Below, one piece after another: positions 12,850-25,300 of a DNA stretch of 64,000 bases; position 1 is the stretch's first letter, and the number at the start of each line of letters is the position of its first letter. The DNA is from Isoetes taiwanensis. Taxonomy: Eukaryota > Streptophyta > Lycopodiopsida > Isoetales > Isoetaceae. The position numbers and the translations under genes are program-made. The notes under the pieces were generated by a model, which was not told where the DNA came from, ran no database searches, and worked only from the letters and a program-made list of their open reading frames with translations. The stretch covers positions 94,191 to 158,190 of the forward strand of contig JAJEKV010000529.1 of the NCBI GenBank assembly GCA_021234155.1, given 5' to 3'.

Positions 12850-15754
12850 TCGCCCCATGTTGACCCAATTTATAAGGGTCCATTTAAAAAATCCAATCCA
12901 AAGGTTACCTCATACAACACAAAAAGATGTAACCTGATACAACATTCAAGCTTCCAACTAAACAGAGCTTGGGGAATCCAACCCCAACGAGATGCCAATG
13001 CCTCCAAAACAAACCAAAACGAAGCCCGGAGGTATTGAGCCCCCGTGTTTCACTAGAAGCTTGTTATACAATAAAGGCCTAGAAATAATGACCTTGCCCA
13101 ACTTTTTCTGTGATAAGTAAGTATTGGCGTAATTTCCGCCTGTGGCAAAGAAACTTGTGCAAGAAAGAAACAAGTTGCAACACTGATGAATGCGTTTACC
13201 TAAAAATTGCGTCTGTAATCTATTTCGTAGCCATATATTTTCTTACTAGAAACAGCTCAAACCTAGCATTGTCTTATTCCTAGAAGTTGAAAGAAAGTAG
13301 CCTTGGCTGCAAATTGAAGCAAACAAGCCTCTGTGACTGCCGATCCAGCAGAAGCCTAGCCACCGTCATCAAAAGCTTCCCAGCAAGAACAAAAAATAAA
13401 TTGAAAACAACGTGAAGCTGAAGCTATGACTTCCGGCCCAAGCAACAGGCAATCCAACACCTGCACATACCGAGAATAGAAAAAAAAAAACTGAGCGCCA
13501 TACCAAACATCCCTAAACCCACGAAAAAAAATAGGGCATGGTTAAAGGGCTAATTCGAGGGGTATGCCTCGAGGCTTCGTGATCAATGGTTGAAACTTTC
13601 GATTCAATAGAGGTAGGGAGAGCATCAAGAGTACCTTCATTCTTGAACCCTTATGACTCTTGTAATTATGTATTCATGGTGGTATGAATCCCCTCATCTG
13701 ATGATTCTTATGGTGGTTATGGTTGTGTTCCGAGGGGTATGCCCCAAGGACACATGGTGTATAGGGTTTAGGGCTTATGTATTGAGTGTGTGATAGAGGT
13801 ATGAGTCCCCCATGTATTGGTTGGACTAATCAGGGTGGAACAAGTTGATCATATAGAGTACCTTAGGACACTTGTGTTTTTTCATGGTTTATGAGTTTAC
13901 TTATGGATGAAATACTTAGCTATGATTTTTATTATTATTTTTCCATATGGCATGGTGCCCAACTGTCTTGGTTGTGGCATGTAATCAAGCGGCATTCCCA
14001 AGGAAAGATGGTCTAGAGTTTAAAACTTGGGCATATATTATACTCTTGATGGTGGAACGACCCATGTACGTGATGGTTGTTTCCATTGCAGGTCTCCCCA
14101 ATTGTATGAGCCCTCCCATGCTTATCTGCTCCTAGTTTTGTCTGCTCACTGCCAGTTCACCCTGCCAGCCAATCCCATGGTGCCAAGTTACCCTTATATC
14201 TGTTGAGGTGGAAGCATGAGTTCACTCGCCCGTGAAACTGATTCTCTAAGTGCAGGTTGCCCATGAAATCGAATCTCTAAGCGCAGTCTGTCTTTCCAGA
14301 CTCCTCTTCACAAGAAAGGGTGTTTTTATGGTGCATGCCTAGATAGCTCAAAACCCAAATTCACCGTTGAATAGTCAATACCTGTGGAAAAAAAAACATA
14401 TCCACAAAATTTTTGAAAGATCCAACGGTTGAAGTGCTACAAATGCACATCAGCCTTGCCGCTGGGGCAAAATCATCCCGATGTCTCCGATGACCTGGCT
14501 GCTCCAAAGCCGCTTGACCGCCAATACTACCCTAGAGATCAAGTTTTATGGTCATCTGATATATCGACACCTCGACGTGTTCAACTCTCAGTTGATGTGG
14601 TAAGTGGAGTCATAAATGAACCCAAAAGAACTAGCTTGGACCTGAGAAGCCGAACTGACTCTGAATGCTCTACTCAGAACTCTAGTCTACAAACACAAAC
14701 ATGCTAAGGACTGAGTGATCTGCTATCAACTGAAAGCATGAAGATCAAGCAGAATCTATCAATCTACTCTTTTAATCCTAAACATCCATCCTAAGCAAGT
14801 CTAGCCTAGGCTACTAAGACTAGGGATCTAGGACCTGAGAAATGCAAGAAGGGGAGATGACCAACACTCTAGGGAGGGTTACAACTATCTCTCCAAATGT
14901 ATGCTCTAGACCTGGACTATTGGGGAATGCATGAAGCTGAAAACGACCAGGACTAGACTTCTCAGGGGCTACATGGGTGTGTTTCTAATCATATCCCTTG
15001 CAACACCGTACCCTAATGGTCCCATAGATTCCCTCCTGAGGGCAGGGAGGTCAGAGGAAGTGGGACCTTCCTCCACTGAAAATTGCAAAATCCGTGAGTC
15101 ACCACCATGAGGGAGGGAGGGAGAGGGGGAAAAGGAAGAAAACACAAGATGAATGCACAACAACCCCATGGAACCCAACCCCACCCGACCCCAACCCCAA
15201 ACAAACAAAAACATCTCGAGACACCTCCCCCGCCAAGCCCGGGGACCAACCAAAACAACGAAAACGACAATGAGGACCTTGCCGTGTGGGAACCCACCGT
15301 GTCTAAAACTTCCTAATCTCACCAACTCTAGATAAGGGCTAGCTCAATCCTACCATTCTCGGCCCACTAACTCTTAAGGGAGGAGAGATCTTGCTTTGGG
15401 AAGGAGGGGAGGGACGCTTCTTAACCCTATCGTCCATGGAACCACTATGCGAGTTTTTACTTCTCCCTTGTGGGGGCCATGGGGAAGCCCTAAGTGTGCA
15501 AGCCCTAAGGTATTCAACGTCACCAACAATGAACCCCTTCTATTTCTAGCACAATAACTTTGAAGGCTAGCTTATATGAGATGAAAAGGTTACGAGCAAA
15601 TGTAGACAAGAAGCTCTAGGCTTTTTACAGATTTTTCTTTCTTTTTCTTTTTCCCCAAGATGCAGCCAAAACTCCAAAGGAGAGCAAGAAGAGAAGAAAC
15701 CCTCTAGCCCAAAACCAGGTCTCTCCTAGATTTAAGTAAGGGGGACTAGCTATG

Positions 15755-15793
15755 CAAGTCCCATGTTCAACTCTCAGTTGAACATGGGACTTG
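15755..15793. repeat. Perfect 18-bp inverted repeat with 3-nt loop
   Basis: The arms CAAGTCCCATGTTCAACT (15755-15772) and AGTTGAACATGGGACTTG (15776-15793) are exact reverse complements separated by CTC. They would form a tight 18-bp hairpin in single-stranded DNA or RNA. It is flanked by ordinary sequence inside E1, and no gene overlaps it. Confidence 0.9.
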
Positions 15794-16329
15794 ATGCATT
15801 ATTGTGGCTGTTCTAGACTTTGGGCCCTTCCCATAAAACTTGGTCCCTAGGGTAATAATGACAGTCTGAATGCCATGGTGCAATCGGTATGGCAGAGTGT
15901 TCTTTTATTGCAAAAATATACAATTTGCATAACTATCTTGTGAAAATTAATGGATTTTCATTATAAATGCTCGCTTTAATAGCATGCACGATTTTCCCAA
16001 AAATGATTTGTTGGATGATGAAAAAGCATGTTTTTTGTTTAATGATGTTGTAAACGTATTAAAGTAGAAACATATATGGTTTGTTTGATGTTTATAAAAT
16101 ATGTTACATGTTGATGAGTGCAGCAAAACAAATTTGTATTGTCAAATAACAACATCTCTTTAATCATGCAAGTAGGCAACTAAGTTCTCAATTATTGAGC
16201 CAAATGGTTGTTGATACACCATGGCATAAGATATAATAACGTTAAATAAATAATTTGTGATTGCAAGGACCATATTGTCATCCGTGTTTCTTGAAGACAA
16301 TGAATCTATCTTCAAACTATTCCACTATT

Positions 16330-16600
16330 CATTTAGAGGTCTTAAAAAGACATTACTAGTTATAATAAACCACTAATAATTCTAGTTTGTATTTGAAATG
16401 GTCCCATAAACTACAACTAGTTTTAGCAAACCAGTAACTTGTTAGTAACTGACATAAATAACCATGTTATAAACCACTATTCATTTTGACAAACCACTAT
16501 AGCATGTGGTTTTCTACTATCAAATAAATTGTTGTATGAAAAACCATGTCTATCATGGTTTTTAGATTATCTGATACCATTTTTGTATGGTAGTTTATTT
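16330..16600. repeat. Cluster of AAACCACTA-like words upstream of the SET gene
   Basis: Words such as AAACCACTAATAAT, AAACCACTATTCA and AAACCACTATAGC recur about every 30-60 bases, with inverted versions (CATGGTTTTT). The same words occur at 10090-10900. They lie in the promoter region of the SET gene and may be protein-binding sites, or the two halves of one internal array split by a later insertion. Confidence 0.55.
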
Positions 16601-16745
16601 TTGGGCGCCTTGTGTTACAAAGATATTTCGTAAATATAGCCGTTTGAAACTTGCAATTTGAGTTCTTGTAGGCACCCATTTGAGCTTCCATGCGCCCATT
16701 TGAGCTTACAGGCGCTTGAGGCATTGAGCTTCTCTTCTAGGCGCC

Positions 16746-17930
16746 ATGGATGATCTATTTGCAGATTTGCCTGCAACCACTAGGAGAAGAAGGTTGAAAG
16801 AGCTTGTTGACGCAGGTATGCTAGATCCTAGTGCAATATCACGAGCTCCTAGAGGACATTGTGCTGATGAGTTTGAAGTATGTTGGTGTGCATCTTGTGT
16901 GGGCCAACATAATCGATTGCCTACGACGATTGAGAGGCATCTTAAGTCATTTGGTGCCTATTGGAAAGCTCCTGAGAACTTTTGTACTCGTTTTGGTATA
17001 CCTTACAACTTTCGGCTCCACCGTAGGTACGGGTTAGTAAACCCCCTTGTTTGGTTTATTTGCTAGTGTGTGCATGTTCTGCATGCATGTCCATTATGCA
17101 TCAACCATTAGAATATGCATATTACTTCTTGTTTGTATTATAAAACACATCTATTGGTATTCTAACAGACTTCAACACAACAAGCTACAATTAGTTTTTC
17201 GAGGGGAGTTTGGAGGCACATAGAGGTTGATGATGAGATGGATTACGCATGTAGTAATTCGTTATAGGACCCATAAGAAGTTGCGTGTGGATGTTATTAG
17301 TGGAAGTAGAAATTATGCTATAGGTTGTGATATACCGATCTAGTTATGCCTCATGACATTGAGAAATTAATAAGGCATGTTGACCGTAGAAGATTGGGTC
17401 TTTATATTGGTCCATTACCAAGTTTAGGTGAGGAATTCAGTTATTGGGGTCGTCGATATATAATAAAACAGTCAACGATCCCTGGTGCCGGAAGAGGGTT
17501 ATTCATTGCCCAAGATGTTCAAGTTCGCTTTGGTACAGTTATTCCTTTGATGATCTATGGAGGCCCAGAATATAATGCATTAGAGTGGGAGGCACTAACT
17601 TATTACTCGTTCCGCATGATGGTTTATGGCTGCAATAGCAATGCATGCACCATGGAGATGAGGTTGGACCGTAGCGAGGATAAGAGAACCTTCATTGATG
17701 GTCGTGTTGAAGAACATGGCAATATAGCAGGGTTGATAAATAGTTGTGGTAGTAATAAAGACTCAATCAATTGTATATTTGAGGAAAGAAGTAATGATCG
17801 TGAGGAGTTCATGGCAAAGGCATCTAAGCATTTTGTCATGGTAATGGCCATAAGAACACTCAAAGCGGGTGATGAGTTGATTTTGGACTATGAATTGCCA
17901 TCCAATGTACCAGATCATTTTCGATATTAA
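16746..17930 (+). CDS. SET-domain protein with N-terminal zinc module, carried by CACTA E1
   Basis: The first exon (from ATG at 16746, open to about 17036) encodes an arginine-rich start and a zinc-binding pattern CxCx2Cx13H (Cys46, Cys48, Cys51, His65) resembling the transposase-associated domain usually found at the N-terminus of CACTA transposases. After an AT-rich intron, the frame 17346-17930 encodes 194 residues of SET domain: GAGRG at about residues 47-51 (AdoMet loop), GNIAGLINSC at 125-134 (variant of the NHSC motif, histidine absent) and GDELILDYE at 175-183 with the end tyrosine at 182. SET proteins methylate lysines on histones or other proteins; the substrate here is unknown. The SET frame ends in a stop 12 residues after Tyr182. 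The same layout and tail length recur in E2 (50415-52069). The exact splice between the two parts is not resolved. The SET call is firm; methyltransferase activity is inference. Confidence 0.8.
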
Positions 17931-18228
17931 TCAATGTCCATTATTTCAAAATATGTTGAAATGCATATTATGTTTGTTCCACCATTATTGTTTATCTTCT
18001 TTCGCCTCTCCTTTGATTTTCAATTCAGTAAGGTGCATTTGTCCTAAACTTGTACGATTTACAATAAGAAAATGATACTTTAATAAGTTGCAAGTTCCAC
18101 TTTAAGCACTTTTTTTTTTTTTTTTGTAATAAATGGTTTTGGTAAAATGTTTAGCTTATAATTGTTATTTATCTTTGGTTTGTATTTCACATATTATTAT
18201 TATGACGTAGGTTGAAGGAGCTCCTCGG

Positions 18229-21200
18229 ATGTCAAGGTTCCATCTTCAAGATATGGAAAAGCTAGCACGAGAAAATCCGGTAATCAATGGGAATGTGGAG
18301 CAAATAAACAACCATGTTTATGATGAGATGACTCGCAATTTGCTATATGAGCATGCACAATTTGAATGTCTTATGGAAGATATTGATAATGAGGTAGGTG
18401 CACAACATATGAATGACTCAGAAGATGATGGAGTAGCTTTTGAGGTAGATCCGACTCAGTACTTTGATGAGCATATAATCCATGATGCTAAAACAAAATT
18501 ATATGAGGGTTGCAAGATATCGAGATTGACATTCAATCTATGTATTCTCAACTTACAAGGACAATATAAGATATCAAATGTGGCAATCGATGCAATATTG
18601 AGGTTTGTCTCTCCCTCCATAACTCCTAATTTTGTTTGCAATCTATATGATCTCTTACTTTGTACATCAATCTTAACTTTATCTCAATTTTTTGTAAGCA
18701 GGCTTATCAACAAAATATTGCCCTCGGCAACAGCGAGGTTCCTTCTAGTCGTGATGAAGCCACGAAAACTCATAAAGGCACTTGGTTTTGAGTATGAAAG
18801 TATTCATGTATGTCCAAATGAGTGTACCTTGTACTATAAGGACACTAAAGACATGGTAAAATGCCCTAAATGCAATGAATCAAGATATCGTAGTGATGTC
18901 CAAGGCTCGCCATCCCACCCAAAGGTATTGCGCTATTTTCCTATAATTCCTAGACTTTCTCACATCTTTTCGAACAAAGGAAAATGCTGCCTTAATGGGA
19001 TGGCATGCAAGTAAACGTGGATTCGGATGGAGTTATCGCGCATTCCTGGCGATTCCGAGGCTTGGAGATTTATTCATGAAAGATGGCGAGAATTTGAAAA
19101 GGAACCTAGACATGTTCACTTTGGTCTTGCAACGGATGGTTTTAACCCCTTTTCTAGCAACGGGTTGCCTCATGGTCTACTTGGCGGTCATGCTTGTAAA
19201 TTACAATATACCTCGGAGGAATCTATTAAAGCGGGGACATATCATGTTGAGCATGATTATTCCAGTGTTTTCACTTTTTCCACTTATTAGTAAATTTCTC
19301 ATATATATGATGAAATGTTTCAATGATTGACTTATGAATGTTGGTAATGCAGGTCCATCTCAACCAAAACAGTTTGATGTCTATCTTTTGCCCCTAGTTG
19401 ATGAATTGCAACAATTATGGAAGGGGATCCCCATGGTTGATATCTCTAAAACCAAATCTAAGGAGCAAAAGTTTTTATTAAAGGCTATCTTAATGTGGAC
19501 CATGCATGACTATCCTGGCCTTAGCATATGTACAGGTACGATTTTTTTTTTGTTTCCTTGTAAAATGGTTTGTAATTATATTGTTATATTTGTAGGCTTG
19601 CAAACAAAAGGGGAATATGCTTGTGTGCGTTGTGGTGGTCAAATCACCTCAAGATATTCCAAATCTATGAAAAAAACGGTATATGAGGGCCATGAGAAGT
19701 TTTTACCTATGGATCATCCACTTCGAAAAGGGGCACACCGAGAAACTTGTATCCCAAAGTGCATGACCACAAAAGATTGGCACAATGAATGGGAACGTGC
19801 AGAGGACAAGGCATGGCAAGAGGCCAAAAGATGCTTGTGATTTATCACGAAGACCCGATGACATCAAGATCAAGCCTCTAATGGTATGAAACGTCTTTCC
19901 ATATTATATGAGCTACCATATTGGTGGGAGTTGAAGTACACATCTCTATTGGATCCTATGCACATCATAAAAATGTTTGGATTCGATATGGAAGCATATA
20001 GTGGGTGAGAAGGATACAATTGGTTCTCGAGATGATTGTTTCTGGTGTACCCCCGCAATGCTATCTTGAAGGACCCAAAATCTAGATCCACCATGGGTTA
20101 TGAGTAGTCGGGACATACAGATTGTGCGAGAATCTATTAAGAAAGTGAGGATGCCCATTTGGGTATTGCTTTCGTCATTTCAAAGGTGTTGGACAAAGGA
20201 TGGTAAGTTAGCAGGACTCAAGTCCCATGACTACCACAAATTGTTGGCGGTAAGTTATTGTATTGCAATTTTATGCCCTAGTGCTTCTTATTCATGTCAA
20301 GCATGTTTGTCCATTTACATAGGAAGTATATTGTATTACTTATGCAATTATGCTCATTCTTGTAGGAGATTTTGCCCATGGTTCTCAGGAGAGGTTGCCT
20401 CCCAAAATTTGTGAGCCTATTTTTTAAATTGGCCAAGCTATCTGAGTAAATCCAAATATATCATTGGTCACCCTTGGTGTATTGTTTTATTCCATATTAA
20501 ATAGTTTTTTATGCATTCTGAGATGGATATCATTGAAGGAGATAAACAAAAGTGACATCGAAAAAATGAAAGAGTTATCTATTGAAGTCTTATGCTTATT
20601 TGAGAAGGTGTTTCCAACGAGTTTCTTTGATATACAGGTCAGTCTTCCAAAATCTTGATATACTAGAACTATCGTTATACAAACATCTTAATTAGTTTCT
20701 TGGGTTTCAATCATATTTGTAATATATGTTTTGTGGCCCTCATACAGGTTCACCTACTCGTACATTTAGTCGATGACATCGATTGGGCAGGACCAGTTTC
20801 TTATCGTTGGATGTTTTTTCTTGAACGATTTATGAAAGTTCTTAAAGACTTTGTGAGACAATTTGCCAAACCGAGGGAGCATGTGTGGGGGTGGCTTCTT
20901 TGAAGATTGCAAGTTTGCTGTATCAACATATCTTAATAATGTTGATAAAGAGGCAATGATGTTTCTGCAACCTGAACAAGGCTTGGATAGGTTACATAGC
21001 AAAGGGCGCACTTACAAACTAAAACCCCATGAGCTTAGTGCGATCAAATTGTATATAGTACAGAATGAGCAATGCATGTCCAAATGGGTGCAAAAGTACA
21101 ATGACTTGAAGCAAGCGAGGGAATTAGATCGGCAATTATTTGGCAACACTCCACGAGCCCCATATCCTCGAGCTAGAAAGACTACCAGATCAGGTAGCCG

Positions 21201-22166
21201 AAGATTGGCTATTAAACACAATATTGGCTTCAGCAGAAGATGAAGTTGGTTCAGTGACCGACGAGGAAAGGCAGATTGCATATGGGCCTTCAGCATGGGT
21301 AAGATAGTAATATTGTTAAGATACTTTTTTAAAAATGACTTAACATGGTTGTGCAATATGTAGGTTTCACTATATAATGGATACATTTGCAATGGGCGAC
21401 ATTTTCGTGTGCAGAAAAAGGATGAAGTTTGTGTTACCTTTGACTGTGGAGTTATGTCTACTTTCATAGTTGAAAGTCGTGCAAGTGCAAAAGACAAAAA
21501 TATGATTGAGGCTGACATTGAGTATGTCGGAAAGATACAACAAATATTAGAGCTTGACTTTAGAAATTTTACTAAAGTCTTGTTTCGAATTAGATGGTAT
21601 GATGCACAACTACGAGGCAAAGGTGCCACATTTCGTCAAGGTCCCAATGGTTTAGTGCTCATCAATTCGAAGCGGTTGATTCCAGAAGACAATGAACCTT
21701 ATATTTTTCCAGAGAAGTGTGAACAAGTATATCTACATCCAGCACCTAATGATCGAGATTGGCTATATGTGATGCAGGTCAATCCTCGACAACGAAGAGA
21801 TTATGAAGCAGTTATCGAACCTCCTCCTCTTGCATTGCATGATCATACTCGGTATAGAGGATGAGAGTGAAGACACCATCATGAGGAAGAAGTGGTACCT
21901 TTGGTGGCTGAGGTAGAAGGCATTGATATGGAAGAAGCATGTGGTACCCTTGGTAGAAGGCATTAGTATGGAAGAAACATTGACAAATGAAGAGGACGGA
22001 CGGGGGCAAGGACACAAATAATGGTGGAGTGTTTGTTTTCCTTGATATTGATGGGGATGATGGCACTCTAGAGCAAGAAATTTGTATTGGTCAAGATTTA
22101 TATGTAAACCGAGGAAGAATGCGGGCAATATTGCATGAAAATGATAATGTAGAAGGCGATGATTGA
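18229..22166 (+). pseudogene. CACTA tnp2-type transposase, frameshifted
   Basis: This is the DDE-type transposase of CACTA elements, which cuts at the CACTA ends. Domains in order: N-terminal tnp2 (LYEGCKISRLTF, then GFEYESIHVCPNECTLYYKD and VLRYFPIIPRL, 18480-18960); tnp2 core (EKEPRHVHFGLATDGFNPF at about 19090; FDVYLLPLVDELQQLW at about 19373; MWTMHDYPG at about 19495; ACVRCGG at about 19620); DUF4218 (HLLVHLVDDIDWAGPVS, FMKVLKDFVRQFAKP, 20750-20880, on to about 21240); DUF4216 (LDFRNFTKVLFRIRWYD, EPYIFPEKCEQVYLHP, 21360-21860); and an acidic tail ending at the TGA at 22164-22166. One clear intron is 18603-18701. Frame changes near 18976 and 19030, plus later in-frame stops, make it a pseudogene unless some are sequencing errors. 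The start at 18229 follows a likely acceptor. It lies 300 bp downstream of the SET gene. Confidence 0.9.
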
Positions 22167-22319
22167 ACTCATAGGAACGGATGGCAAATAGACAATATTC
22201 GATAATATTCTTCTTAATATGTTTTTCAAATATTAATGCCTTGACAATGATTGTTGGCTCAAAATTTAGATTAATGTAGATGTAGGGGTAACATTTAGGA
22301 TTCATATCTAACTCACTAC

Positions 22320-25300
22320 AAAAATGTTCCCAAAGACCAAAACTTCGGCACCCAAAATGCACTTATGGGGTTTCGCTGGGACCTTCTATTCACGGCGTCA
22401 TGGGGTTTCGTTTGAACGCGCGGTTTGATATGTTCTCCGGACGGATGTCGAACTTGAACAAAGGATTCAATGGTGGGATATAGAGCACGCCAAAAAGTCG
22501 AGGCTGCTGCCTCGAAGGGAGCTTTTAAGCGCCGCCTATCTAATGAGGACGCCTTGCAAGGTCTGGCCTTGTTTGCTTGGGCAAGTTTATGACGCGGACG
22601 TATTATAATTAATCTAAACCTTTCCAAAATTTTTAAGTCCTGTATGTTGGCGATGACTACTATGCATTAATTTAAGTCCATTACTATGCATTAATTACAA
22701 TTCGAATGTCTTGCTCTGCGCAAATGCGGCCCTTGACTTCTAAGCTGCCACAACGGGAGAGTACAGGTCCAAACTCCATTCCGTCGGGTTCCCCTTGCTT
22801 CGGCGTACTCAAGCGCATGTGATTGGCCATGTCCCAAGTGCAAAAGACCAAAACTTCGGCACCCAAAGCGCAAAACACGCTGGCTAGAACACGGCAACTC
22901 ATAGGGTTTACGTCGAGGGGCTCTATCCTTGTCGGTCGACTAGGACCTTTGTAGTGTCTTGGCGTAGAGGGGGGGTGTTGGCCTTGAGCCACGGACCCTA
23001 AAACCACCGGGCGGCTTGCCCCAAAAGTCCTCTCAGAAGGCCACGGCGGCGGACGGGCAACTTCCCCTCTCGGGAACCGTGATCTGTCTCGCCCAATGGA
23101 CTCGAAGCGTCTACATTGCCCTAGTGACCAAGTTTTTGTGGGCGAAGCCCACCCCTTCTCGAAGAAGCCAAACTATCTCATGTGCAACAACTTTCGTAGT
23201 CAATTGGCCTAGGAGGTGGCTGGCGAATCTTTGCAATGTAGGGCATAAGTGTTTCTTTCTTTTACCAAAGCCAGCCGTATAACTTGGTCCCTAGGGTAAG
23301 TTTGGCATTCCGGACGATGTGGCAAAGTCGAATCGCCATTTCGGAGCCTCCACAATGTCCGAACGACAAAACACTTTGGTTTTACACTTTTCGCCCGCCC
23401 GGGGCGCTTGGCGGTTTGATATGTTCTCTGGGACGGATGTTGGATTTTTTGGACCTTCTCGAACCAGGTTCCTTGAACAAAGGATTCAATGGTGGGATCA
23501 CGGGGCAGAGATGGGAAGTGTGGTCTTTAGCGTCGCCCGTGGGCTTTTTTGCGCCGAGAAAGGCTGCCTCGGGAAGCTTTTGGGGCTCGCCTCACGGGGT
23601 TGGACTCTCCCCTCTAATGAGGAGGCCTTGCAAGGTCCTGGCCTTGTTTGACTTGGGCAAGTGTGCCAGCTCGGCTGCCCAACAACAGGCTGCCCGGACC
23701 GTTCTAATGCAAACTATTTGATCTAAATCTTATCCAAAATTTTTGAAAGTTGGCATGTATGTTGGCGATGACTTAGGAAGCTAGCTGACAAAAAATCAGA
23801 ATTTAAGTCCGTACTATGCATTAATTACGAATTTACGAATGTCTTGCTCTTTGCAAAAGCGACCCTTGACTTCTAAGCGCCACAGCGGGAGGATTCTGAG
23901 GTCCAAAGCGTATTCCGTCAGTTCCCCTTGCTTCCGTTCTCAACTGCATGTGATCGGCCACGTCCCAAGTGCAAAAGACCAAAACTCGGCACCCAAAACG
24001 CAAACCCTGCTAGAACCTGGCAACTCATAGGGTTTACGTTTCGGAGGCTCTATCCTTGTCGGTCGACTAGGACCTTGCGCCGTGTCTTGGCGTAGGGGGG
24101 TGTTGATGCGAGCCACGGACCCTAAAACCACCGAGGCGGCTTGCCCCAAAAACTCCTCTCGAAGGCCACGGCGACGGACGCAACTTCCCTCTCGGGCTGT
24201 GATACGTCTACGCCAATGGACTCGAGCGTCGACATTGCCCGAGGGACCAAGTTTTGTGGCGAAGCCCACCCTTCTCGAAGAAGCGCCAAACTATCTCATG
24301 TGCAACACACTCGTAGTCAATTGGCCTTGGAGGTGGGCTCTTTGAATCTTTGCAGGTGTTTCTTTCTTTTGCAAAGCCCGGCCAGGTGTAACTTGGTCCC
24401 TAGGGTATTTTGGCATTAGGACGATGTGGCGAAGTCGAATCGCCATTTGAACCTCTAATGTCCGAACGATAAAACACTTTGGATTCTACATGCGTCGCTG
24501 AGGGCCTTGGCGGTTTGATATGTTCTCCGGACGGATGTTGGATTTTTTGGACCTTCGAACCAGGTTCCTTGAACAAAGGATTCAAGCGGTTGGGATCACG
24601 GAACCAAGATCCGGGAGTGTGGTCTTTAGCGTCGCCCCGTGAGGAGCTGCCCGAGGAAAGGCTGCCTCGGGGAAGCTTTTGGGGCTCGCCTCACGGGGTT
24701 GGACTCTCCCCTCTAATGAGGAGGCCATGCAAGGTCACGGCCTTGTTTGACTTGGGCAAGTGTGCGGCTTTCATTTGCCCAACAACATTTGGCCCGGACG
24801 TTCTAATGCAAACTATTTGATCTAAACCTTATCAAAAATTTTGAAAGTTGGCACTGTATGTTGGCGATGACTTAGGAAGCTAGTGACAAAAATCAGAATT
24901 TAAGTCCGTACTATGCATTAATTACAAATTTACGAATGTCTTGCTACAGCAAAAGCGGCCCTTGACTTCTAACTGCCACAATGGGAGGAGTACAGGTCCA
25001 AACTCCATTCCGTCAGTTCCCCTTGCTTCGCGTTCTCAACTGCATGTGATCGGCCACGTCCCAAGTGCAACAGACCAAAACTCGGCACCCAAAACGCAAA
25101 CCCTGCTAGAACTTGGCAACTCATAGGGTTTACGTTTCGGAGGCTCTATTCTTGTCAGATTCGACTAGGACCTTGCGCCGTGTCTTGGCGTAGGGGGTGT
25201 TGATGCGAGGAGCGGACCTAAAAACCACCGGGCGGCTTGCCCCAAAGTCCTCTCCGAAGGCCACGGCGGACGGACGGGCAACTTCCCTCTCGGGAACCGT

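Larger units (their letters stand above)
10081..16300. other. E1 left interior, no supported gene
   Basis: From 10081 to about 10900 the sequence is AT-rich with recurring AAACCACTA / TAGTGGTTT words, which reappear at 16330-16600 just before the SET gene. The 11.0-16.3 kb stretch between them differs in composition and contains frames I cannot assign: minus 12000-12470 (156 codons with a hydrophobic start) and plus 14429-14707 (92 codons). It might be an insertion or captured host DNA. No transposase, reverse transcriptase or RNA gene was seen. Confidence 0.4.
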
